Shown piece by piece: positions 1 through 7,060 of a stretch of DNA of 64,000 nucleotides. Below the pieces are notes generated by a model. That model worked only from the letters and a program-made list of their open reading frames with translations, did not search any database and was not told where the DNA came from. The first letter of the stretch is position 1, and every line of letters begins with the position of its first letter. The stretch comes from Planctomycetota bacterium. Its GTDB lineage: Bacteria; Planctomycetota; Phycisphaerae; Phycisphaerales; SM1A02. Where the stretch lies: positions 1 to 64,000 of the forward strand of contig JAFMML010000005.1 in the NCBI GenBank assembly GCA_017859745.1, read 5' to 3'. The position numbers and the translations under genes are program-made.

Positions 1-33
1 GGCGCCTCTCCGAGCGGGTCGGTCGGGCGCGGA

Positions 34-1635
34 TCACACGCCCACGGGAAGCTGCTCGGTCGCGGGACTCGCCGGAGCGGTCACCGCCTGGGGAATGGTC
101 GGGTCGCCGAGGCCCTCCTCCTCGCAAAGCAGCTTCGCGGTGATCTGCGACGACAGGAAGATGACCGGCAGGCCCGATCCCGGGTGGGTCCCGCCGCCCA
201 CAAGCCAGAGTCCGTCGGTGCCCGGCAGGCGATGGGGCGGCCGCTTGTGAAGCATCTGCGGCAGGGAGTGGGCCATGTTGAACGTGGCACCGACGTGGAT
301 GCCTTCGCTCCGCCACGTCGCCGGCGTCACCGTCCGCACCGATCGGATCCGTTCCCGAAGACCCGGGTCGCCCGCGAGTTCGGAGACCAGATCGAGCGTC
401 TGCTCGCGAAGGCGAGGCGCTTCGACGTCCCAGTCGATGTCGGCGGTGGTGTTGGGCGTGGGCACCAGCACGTAGAGGCTCGAGTGCCCGGGCGGCGCGA
501 GCGTCGGATCGATGCGCGACGGGTTGCAGACGTAGAAGGACGGCTTCTCGCTCAGTCGGCCGTCGACGGCGATGTCCTGCAGGTTCCGCTCGTAGTCCGA
601 GGAGGTTCGGATGGTGTGATGCGGCAGATCGATCTCGCCCTCGATGCCGAGATAGAGCATGAAGGTGCTGCAGGAGTAGCGGCGCGAGTCGATCTTGGCG
701 TCGTTCCAGCCCCTCCGACGTTCTTCAGGCACGAGGTTCTTGAGCGCCCACGCGGCGTCGGCGTTCATGACGACATGGTCGAAGCGGTGGGACTCTCCCC
801 CCGCGGCGAGGCCGGTCGCTCTCGACCCCTCGAACAGCACCCGCTCGACCGGTGTTCCGCAGTGGATGACCCCGCCGAGTTCCTCGACCCTCCTGGCCAT
901 GGCCCGGACGAGGGCGTTGCAGCCGCCGATGGGATGCCAGATGCCGTACTCGTACTCGATGAATGGAAGGATCGAGAAGAGACTCGGGCACTCGAACGGG
1001 CTCATGCCGAGGTACTTGCTCTGGAAGCTCATCGCGAGCCGGATCTGGGGATGCTGGAAGTAGCGACCGAGGTGCTTCCAGAGGCTCTCGCCGGGGCGGA
1101 TCACCGGCGCGGCCTTGAGCGCATCCATCGAGATGAGATCGAGTGGCGAACGGATGGCGCGTCGCAGGATCGGCGTCATCAGCTCGAGCTTGCGCCGGTT
1201 GTCGACGATGAACCGCTCGAAGGCCGGACCGTCGGGAGGCGAGATCGCGGCGATGCGCCGTGCCATCTCGGGGATGTCCGCAGTGGCGTCCAGCACGTGG
1301 TCGCCACCGTCGGGACGCCCCAGGACCAGTCGGTACATCGGGTCGAGGCGTTCGAGCTCGACACGGTCGGCAAGGGAGGCTCCCGTCGCCGAGAAGATCT
1401 CCTCGAGGACGTAGGGCATCATGAAGAAGGTGGGGCCGCAGTCGAACCCGTAGGGACCGTCCTCGAGGCGTCGGGTTCGTCCACCCACGACATCCTGCCG
1501 CTCGAAGATCTCGACGTGGATCCCCTTGGCGGCGAGGAGCATCGCGGCGGCGAGACCGCCCGGCCCCGCGCCGACCACGGCGACCCTCGACTTCTCTCGG
1601 CGTGGAGCATGGGGCGTCGAGGTTCGATGCGGCAC
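34..1635 (-). CDS. crtN: CrtN-like C30 carotenoid (diapophytoene) desaturase
   Basis: FAD-dependent desaturase of the CrtI/CrtN family (533 aa). It would introduce the conjugated double bonds into a C30 backbone to give diaponeurosporene or diapolycopene type carotenoids at the membrane. The N-terminus has the dinucleotide-binding motif VVGAGPGGLAAA, followed by VGGRTRRLEDGPYGFDCGPT. The C-terminus has the second FAD motif GLWLVGGGTHPGSGLPV. The middle carries YSCSTFMLYLGI, very like staphylococcal CrtN. I chose the GTG at 1635 because AGGAG lies 7 nt upstream and the FAD motif begins about 18 residues later; the frame stays open further upstream but reads as Arg/Ser-rich noise. It diverges from aldH-crtP-crtO-crtQ, so the five genes probably form one pathway. 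Confidence 0.9.
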   Translation of the reverse strand: MPHRTSTPHAPRREKSRVAVVGAGPGGLAAAMLLAAKGIHVEIFERQDVVGGRTRRLEDGPYGFDCGPTFFMMPYVLEEIFSATGASLADRVELERLDPMYRLVLGRPDGGDHVLDATADIPEMARRIAAISPPDGPAFERFIVDNRRKLELMTPILRRAIRSPLDLISMDALKAAPVIRPGESLWKHLGRYFQHPQIRLAMSFQSKYLGMSPFECPSLFSILPFIEYEYGIWHPIGGCNALVRAMARRVEELGGVIHCGTPVERVLFEGSRATGLAAGGESHRFDHVVMNADAAWALKNLVPEERRRGWNDAKIDSRRYSCSTFMLYLGIEGEIDLPHHTIRTSSDYERNLQDIAVDGRLSEKPSFYVCNPSRIDPTLAPPGHSSLYVLVPTPNTTADIDWDVEAPRLREQTLDLVSELAGDPGLRERIRSVRTVTPATWRSEGIHVGATFNMAHSLPQMLHKRPPHRLPGTDGLWLVGGGTHPGSGLPVIFLSSQITAKLLCEEEGLGDPTIPQAVTAPASPATEQLPVGV

Positions 1636-1756
1636 GGGGGGACTCCTGGTGCTCGTCGGGCTCAGGGGTTTCGCCCGAAGGCGAAGTGGGTTTCGCAGGA
1701 GAACGGCTCGCGTCGAATCCGCGACGCAGTCCAGCCGAACGCCCGTGCGAACCCGC

Positions 1757-1764
1757 TTTATACT
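1757..1764. promoter_or_regulatory. Divergent -10 candidates between crtN and aldH
   Basis: The stretch TTTATACT is the only strongly AT-rich island in the 175-bp crtN/aldH spacer. On the plus strand it gives TATACT (1759-1764) about 46 nt before the aldH start. On the minus strand it gives TATAAA, about 120 nt before the crtN start. No good -35 was seen. Inference from sequence only. Confidence 0.35.
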
Positions 1765-1810
1765 TCGCTCTCGCCAACGCGACCGGCGTGTCGAGCGCCC
1801 CGAGGCCGAG

Positions 1811-3268
1811 ATGATCGACGAATTCCCGACCGTATCGGAACGACGCGCGTGGCTGCGGCGGTTCGATGCTCGGATCGCGGGGGATCTGGATCGCCTGTGC
1901 GACCTCGTCGAACGCGAGGTCGCGAAGCCGGCGATCGAGACGGTGATCTCCGAGCTCCTGCCGCTTCGGGCATCGATCCGCTGGCACCGCCAACACCTCG
2001 AGGGACTGCTCCGATCACGTTCGGTCGCGGGGAGACCCTGGTGGTTGCTGGGACAGCGACACGGGACGACGCGAGTGCCGGTGGGCGACGTCGCGATCAT
2101 CGCCACGTGGAACTACCCGATCCAGCTGCTCGGAATTCAGCTCGTCCAGGCTCTGGCCGCCGGCAACCGAGTGTGGGTCAAGCCCTCCGAACACGCCCCG
2201 CAGACCCAGGCGCGGCTCGTCGAGTTGGCGTGGGCGGCCGGGGTCTCGCCCGATCGACTCCACATGGTGGAGGCGGAGCGGGAGGCCGGGCCGCGGCTCC
2301 TGGCATCCCGCCGCTTCGACCACATCGTCTTCACCGGTTCCACCGAGGTCGGCCGGGCGGTGGCGGCCGTGGCGGCGGAGTCGTTGACACCCACCACGCT
2401 CGAGCTTTCGGGTCGCGACAGCGCCATCGTCCTTGGAGACGCCGACCCTCGCCTCGCCGCGCGGTCGATCTGGCAGGCGGTTTCGATGAACGGCGGCCAG
2501 ACCTGCATGGCGCCTCGCCGGGCGCTCGTCGATCGGAAGGTGCACCGCGCGTTTCTGGACACCCTGGCGCCTCTCGCCGCCGCGGCACGGCCGCGACGCC
2601 TGATCGATGCGGCGGCGGCCAACCGGGTGCGGCAGCGGGTGCATGAGACCCTCGCCCGGGGCGGCCGTCTCGCGGCAGGTGTTCCGGACGACGCGGAGCG
2701 TCTTGGCGAGTCCTGGGTCCGCCCAACGGCGGTGGCGCACGTCGACGCCGACGCGCCGCTGGTCGTCGGGGACCACTTCGGTCCCGCTCTCGCCGTGGTC
2801 GAGGTCGGGTCGCTCGAGGAGACCCTCGCCGTCCACGAGCGATGCGAACAGCATCTGGCCACTTCGGTGTTCACACGTCGGCCCCAGGCCCTCGCGCCGA
2901 TCGTCCCGAGACTGCGTGCCGCCACGGTGACCGTCAACGACTGCCTCGTGCCGACGGCCCATCCCGCGGTGTCGATCGGTGGCCGGCATCTCAGCGGCTG
3001 GGGCGTCTCTCGGGGCACCGAAGGCCTGCGAACCCTCACCCGCGAGGTTCATCTCTCCACCACGTCGCTGCGTGTTCGCGTTCCGGCCGAGACCCCCACC
3101 GGTCGACCTGCGGCCTGGCTGCGTCGCCTCGCGGCGCGAGGCGGCAGCGGTGCCGCGACCCCGGCGACCTCCCAGGCCGGCAGCGTCCGTTCGAGTGCGA
3201 CGGGGTCCCCCTCGTCCGCGTCGGCGCCGTCGCGGCCGCCACGAGACCGCAGCGGAGTCTCGACGTGA
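1811..3268 (+). CDS. aldH: Aldehyde dehydrogenase of the carotenoid cluster (AldH/CrtNc type)
   Basis: NAD(P)-dependent aldehyde dehydrogenase (485 aa), expected to oxidise a terminal carotenoid aldehyde to the acid, as AldH does in staphyloxanthin synthesis. Visible family motifs are the cofactor-binding segment ATWNYPIQL with WVKPSEHAP, the general-base glutamate in TLELSG, and the catalytic cysteine in NGGQTC. The start at 1811 follows GAGG by about 5 nt and gives a normal family length. The C-terminal 50 residues after the folded domain are Arg/Ser/Pro-rich and probably disordered. It is the first gene of a codirectional run with crtP, crtO and crtQ. The substrate is inferred from neighbours, not from residues. 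Confidence 0.85.
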   Translation: MIDEFPTVSERRAWLRRFDARIAGDLDRLCDLVEREVAKPAIETVISELLPLRASIRWHRQHLEGLLRSRSVAGRPWWLLGQRHGTTRVPVGDVAIIATWNYPIQLLGIQLVQALAAGNRVWVKPSEHAPQTQARLVELAWAAGVSPDRLHMVEAEREAGPRLLASRRFDHIVFTGSTEVGRAVAAVAAESLTPTTLELSGRDSAIVLGDADPRLAARSIWQAVSMNGGQTCMAPRRALVDRKVHRAFLDTLAPLAAAARPRRLIDAAAANRVRQRVHETLARGGRLAAGVPDDAERLGESWVRPTAVAHVDADAPLVVGDHFGPALAVVEVGSLEETLAVHERCEQHLATSVFTRRPQALAPIVPRLRAATVTVNDCLVPTAHPAVSIGGRHLSGWGVSRGTEGLRTLTREVHLSTTSLRVRVPAETPTGRPAAWLRRLAARGGSGAATPATSQAGSVRSSATGSPSSASAPSRPPRDRSGVST

Positions 3269-3365
3269 GCTCCGATTCTTCGTGTCGGCGGCGCACGCTC
3301 CGGCGCTCGTCGGCGTTCGAGACCATGCATCGTCCTTCCGTCCACCGCCCCGCGAGACCTGTGCC

Positions 3366-4943
3366 ATGACCAGTGTGAACCGTCCCCGTGCCATCGTCGT
3401 CGGCGGAGGCCTCGCCGGTCTTGCCGCCGCGGTCGAACTCGACACCTGCGGCGCCGAGGTCGTGCTGGTCGAGAAGAACCGTCACCTCGGCGGCAAGATG
3501 AACGTCCTCGAGGAGCAGGGCTACGCCTTCGACATGGGGCCGACCATCCTGACGATCCCGTCGGTGGTGCGCGGGATCATCGAGCGGAGCGGCCGTCGCC
3601 CGGAGGACTTCATCGACCTGGTCCGCCTCGATCCGCAGTGGCGATGCCACTACGAGGACGGCGTCGTCGTCGATCTTCGAGAAGACGTCGACACGATGGC
3701 GCAGGCCATGGACAAGCAGTTCCCGGGCAGCGACGCGGGAGCGGGATGGCGCAGCTTCGTCGAGTACAGCCGCCGCATGTACCGCCTCAGCGAGAAGGTC
3801 TTCTTCTACAAGGATCTCGGGGGCATCGGCGACCTGGTCCGCACGCCGCCGACCCGCGAGCCCGGACTGCTTGCCGACGTCATGGCGATGCGGATCCACT
3901 CGACGATGGCCGCCACGCTCCACAAGCACCTTCGCGAGCCGCACCTCGCCCAGCTCGCCGAGCACTTCCTGCAGTATGTGGGATCGAGCCCGTTCCTCGC
4001 GCCGGCGATCCTCTCGCTGATCGCGGCGGCGCAGGTCGACGAAGGTTGCTGGTACTCGATGGGCGGGACCCGCGAGGTCGCGGGAAGCCTCGCCAGAGTC
4101 CTCGAAGAGCAGGGGGTCGAGACCCACACCGGCGTCGGCGTGAGCCGGATCCTGACCGAAGGAGACCGTGTTCGCGGCGTCGAACTGGAGGACGGCCGGG
4201 TGATCGAGGGGGATCTCGTCGTCAGCAACTGCGACGTGCAGCGGACCTATCGGGATCTTCTCGGCGGCGATCGCGGCCGCGCCGAGCAGCGCCGCATTCG
4301 ATCGAGGTACGAACCCGCCTGCAGCGGCGTGGTGCTCTATCTCGGCCTGGATCGGCAGTACGACCACCTCGCCCACCACAACTTCATGTTCTCGACCGAC
4401 TCGCGTCGGGAGTTCGACGATCTGTACCGGAAGGGCGTGCCCGCGGAGGATCCGACGCTCTATCTCTGCGTGCCGAGTCGTACCGACGAGGGACAGGCGC
4501 CCGAGGGTTGCGAAGCGCTCTACATCCTCGTCCACACCCCGTACCAGCGGCCCGGCCAGCGCTGGGAGGGTCCGGGCGGCCTGCTGGAGAGCTACCGGGA
4601 GGTCATCCTCGCGAAGCTCCGCCGCAACGGCATGCCCGACATCGACGAGCACATCCGCGTCGAGCGTTCCCTGACGCCCTCGGGCATCGACCGGATGTAC
4701 AACGCCGAGGGCGGAGCGATCTACGGACTCGCCTCGCACGGCCGGCTGCACGGCGGGTTCAAGCCTCGCAATCGCAGCCGGGTGCACCCGAACCTGTATC
4801 TCGCCGGCGGCAGCGCCAACCCCGGCCCCGGCACCCCGATGGTCATGATGAGCGGCGTGACGGCGGCATGGTCGGCGGCGGAGGACTTCGGCCTGCCTCG
4901 CGGTCGGCGGACGGCGGATGCCGCCATTCCCGCGGGGGTCTGA
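3366..4943 (+). CDS. crtP: CrtP-like C30 carotenoid oxidase (CrtI family)
   Basis: Second FAD-dependent CrtI-superfamily enzyme (525 aa), closest in pattern to staphylococcal CrtP (diaponeurosporene oxidase), which oxidises a terminal methyl to an aldehyde. It has the N-terminal FAD motif VVGGGLAGLAAA, GGKMNVLEEQGYAFDMGPT, the CrtP-like segments YVGSSPFLAPAILSL and LAHHNFMFST, and the C-terminal LYLAGGSANPGPGTPM. The ATG at 3366 is used because the FAD motif starts 9 residues later. It sits between aldH and crtO. Together with the divergent CrtN this gives the desaturase/oxidase pair plus the aldehyde dehydrogenase needed for a carotenoic acid. Confidence 0.88.
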   Translation: MTSVNRPRAIVVGGGLAGLAAAVELDTCGAEVVLVEKNRHLGGKMNVLEEQGYAFDMGPTILTIPSVVRGIIERSGRRPEDFIDLVRLDPQWRCHYEDGVVVDLREDVDTMAQAMDKQFPGSDAGAGWRSFVEYSRRMYRLSEKVFFYKDLGGIGDLVRTPPTREPGLLADVMAMRIHSTMAATLHKHLREPHLAQLAEHFLQYVGSSPFLAPAILSLIAAAQVDEGCWYSMGGTREVAGSLARVLEEQGVETHTGVGVSRILTEGDRVRGVELEDGRVIEGDLVVSNCDVQRTYRDLLGGDRGRAEQRRIRSRYEPACSGVVLYLGLDRQYDHLAHHNFMFSTDSRREFDDLYRKGVPAEDPTLYLCVPSRTDEGQAPEGCEALYILVHTPYQRPGQRWEGPGGLLESYREVILAKLRRNGMPDIDEHIRVERSLTPSGIDRMYNAEGGAIYGLASHGRLHGGFKPRNRSRVHPNLYLAGGSANPGPGTPMVMMSGVTAAWSAAEDFGLPRGRRTADAAIPAGV

Positions 4944-4961
4944 GGTACGGCCGCAGACACC

Positions 4962-5828
4962 GTGGATCGAAACCCTTCAGCAGTCGATGCGGATCTGCTG
5001 CTGCCCGATCGCTACGGCGAACGGGCGGCAGCGGGTATCCGCTGGTACGTGCGACGCCTGCTGCGGAAACGATTCTTCGCGGTGAGCGCCGCTCCGGGAA
5101 CGACGGAGCTCCTGTCGACGCTGGACCGCTCGGATCGCCCGGCGATCGTGTGCATGAGCCATTCGAGCTGGTGGGACCCGCTGGTGGGCATTCATCTCTG
5201 GGATCGCTGCTTCCCGAGCCGTCGGATCCTGGGGCCGATGCGACGCCGTGAACTCGAGCAGTTCGACTTCTTCCGGCGGGTCGGCGTCTTCGGGATCGAT
5301 CCGGATCGCGCGGAGAGCCTCGAAGCGATGCGTCGGTTCGTGCTGCCGCGAATGGTCTCGAGACATCGGGACGTCCTCATGCTGACGCCGCAGGGGGCGT
5401 TGGCCGATCCGAGGGCCGAGATCGTGGTCCGTCCCGGTGCCGCGGCGATCGCCGCGGGGCTCGGCAACGCCCGCCCCTCGGTGATCGCGGTCGCCTTCGA
5501 GTACGCCTTCTGGAACGACCAGCGCCCCGAGGTCTTCATCGAGGCGGCGGAGGCGACGCCCGGCGCGGTGGGAGCTGGAGCGCGGGACGCCACGCCGTCG
5601 ACGGCCTCGTGGCATCGTGCGATCCGCGAGGCGATGCGGGGTGCCGCCGGATCGCTCGCCGACCGGGTGATCGCCCGCGACCCGGCGGCCTTCCGACGCT
5701 GGTCCGGCGGGCGCACCGAGGTCCATCCGGTCTACGACCTGTGGCTCCGCGTGACCGGCCGTCGTGGGGAAATCGACGACGATGGTCGAAGCCGCGAGGT
5801 GTCGCCGGCGAAGGAGCGATCGTCATGA
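4962..5828 (+). CDS. crtO: CrtO-like carotenoid acyltransferase (PlsC fold)
   Basis: Glycerophosphate-acyltransferase-fold protein (288 aa). It has the catalytic HX4D as HSSWWD near residue 67 and a degenerate block III, TPQGALADPR, in place of FPEGTRS. The family transfers acyl chains; in this cluster the expected acceptor is the sugar of a glycosylated carotenoid, as for staphylococcal CrtO. The start is a GTG 16 nt after the crtP stop. The stop overlaps the start of crtQ (ATGA), which supports translational coupling. The last 20 residues are charged and may be a linker. Acyltransferase class is secure; carotenoid substrate is inferred from context. Confidence 0.8.
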   Translation: MDRNPSAVDADLLLPDRYGERAAAGIRWYVRRLLRKRFFAVSAAPGTTELLSTLDRSDRPAIVCMSHSSWWDPLVGIHLWDRCFPSRRILGPMRRRELEQFDFFRRVGVFGIDPDRAESLEAMRRFVLPRMVSRHRDVLMLTPQGALADPRAEIVVRPGAAAIAAGLGNARPSVIAVAFEYAFWNDQRPEVFIEAAEATPGAVGAGARDATPSTASWHRAIREAMRGAAGSLADRVIARDPAAFRRWSGGRTEVHPVYDLWLRVTGRRGEIDDDGRSREVSPAKERSS

Positions 5829-7051
5829 CGACCGACTCCGATCTCGAAGCGACCCTTCCTGCCGCGCTGGCGCTCCCGGGTGGATGGCTGGGGATCGTCG
5901 CGGTGCTGATGGCGATCGCGGCGGTGCTGTCGGTGATCGCCCTGTTGATGACCGTCCGCAACCTGGCGCGATATCGCCCTCCGACGGTGGCCTCTCGGGC
6001 CGGCTCGATCGCGGTGTGCGTGCCGGCCCGGGACGAGGTCCACAACCTGCGTCCCTGCGTGGAGAGCGTGCTGGCCGCCGCAGCGGGCACCCAAGGTCCG
6101 ATGCTCGAGCTCGAGGTCCTCGTCTACGACGACGAGAGCAGCGACGGGACGGGAGACCTGCTTGCGGCGTTGCGGGCCGAGGACGACCGGGTGAAGGCGG
6201 TCGAGCGGGTGCCGCTTCCGGCGGGCTGGAACGGGAAGCAGCACGCCTGCGACCGGATGGGACGCGCGGCGACCCACGACTGGCTGCTGTTCACCGATGC
6301 GGACGTCCGCTTCGCTCCAGCGTCGCTCGCATCGGCGGTGGCGACGGCGGAGAACCGCCGGGTCGATCTGCTCTCGACCTTCCCCCGGCAGGAGATGCGG
6401 ACGCTCGGCGAACGCCTCTTCGTGCCCATGATCGGGTTCATTCTCTTCAGCTACCTGCCGATGGGCCGAATGCAGCGGACGCTCGATCCGGCGGCGAGCG
6501 CCGGATGCGGCCAGTACCTGCTGGTGCGAAGGGAAGCGTGGCTCGCCTGCGGCGGACACGCGGCGTTTCGCGATTCGATGCACGACGGCATCCGCCTGCC
6601 ACGTCTGCTGCGTCGCCACGGGCACCGAACCGACCTCTTCGACGGCACCGATCAGGTCGCATGCCGCATGTACGACGGCTTCGCGGCGTGCTGGGACGGA
6701 TTCGCGAAGAACGCCTACGAAGGTCTCGGCTCCATGGCCTTGCTGCTCTTCGTGACGGTGGTGCATCTCGTCGGCCACGTGCTGCCGTGGCTCTGCCTGG
6801 TTGGGGCGGCCCTGGTCCCGGCGTGGCGGGAGCCCTGGACGATCGGCCTTGCGGCGACCGCGGTCGGGCTCCAGATCGTGCAGCGAACGATCCTGGCCGG
6901 CCGGCTCCGCCAGTCGGGCTGGATCGCGATCCTGCATCCGCTGGCCATCCTGCTGTCGGTGGCGGTCCAGTGGCGCAGCTGGTGGCTCGATCGCACGGGT
7001 CGAAGAAGTTGGCGGGGACGCGTCGCGGGGGAGGCTTCGGGAGCGTCGTAG
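5825..7051 (+). CDS. crtQ: CrtQ-like carotenoid glycosyltransferase (GT family 2)
   Basis: Membrane GT-A glycosyltransferase (408 aa). An N-terminal transmembrane segment (about residues 20-42) precedes the GT2 domain, which has VYDDESSDGT and the metal-binding LFTDADVRF. GWNGKQHAC matches a conserved staphylococcal CrtQ segment. Several hydrophobic helices follow (about residues 200-215 and 300-380). It would attach a sugar to the carotenoic acid before acylation by CrtO. The ATG at 5825 overlaps the crtO stop by 4 nt. It is the last gene of the cluster; the next gene begins 9 nt after its stop. Confidence 0.82.
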   Translation: MTTDSDLEATLPAALALPGGWLGIVAVLMAIAAVLSVIALLMTVRNLARYRPPTVASRAGSIAVCVPARDEVHNLRPCVESVLAAAAGTQGPMLELEVLVYDDESSDGTGDLLAALRAEDDRVKAVERVPLPAGWNGKQHACDRMGRAATHDWLLFTDADVRFAPASLASAVATAENRRVDLLSTFPRQEMRTLGERLFVPMIGFILFSYLPMGRMQRTLDPAASAGCGQYLLVRREAWLACGGHAAFRDSMHDGIRLPRLLRRHGHRTDLFDGTDQVACRMYDGFAACWDGFAKNAYEGLGSMALLLFVTVVHLVGHVLPWLCLVGAALVPAWREPWTIGLAATAVGLQIVQRTILAGRLRQSGWIAILHPLAILLSVAVQWRSWWLDRTGRRSWRGRVAGEASGAS

Positions 7052-7054
7052 GAT
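7049..7054 (+). promoter_or_regulatory. -10-like TAGGAT before the helicase start
   Basis: TAGGAT ends 6 nt before the helicase ATG, and no Shine-Dalgarno is present. This fits a leaderless start seen at several other genes here. The TA comes from the crtQ stop codon, so chance is more likely at this site than at the others. Confidence 0.35.
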
Positions 7055-7060
7055 CACCCG

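Noticed and set aside
184-2646. 820-codon open frame on the plus strand across crtN and aldH
   Set aside because: It runs antisense to crtN, then out of frame through aldH, with no domain, and is expected in DNA with few AT-rich stop codons.
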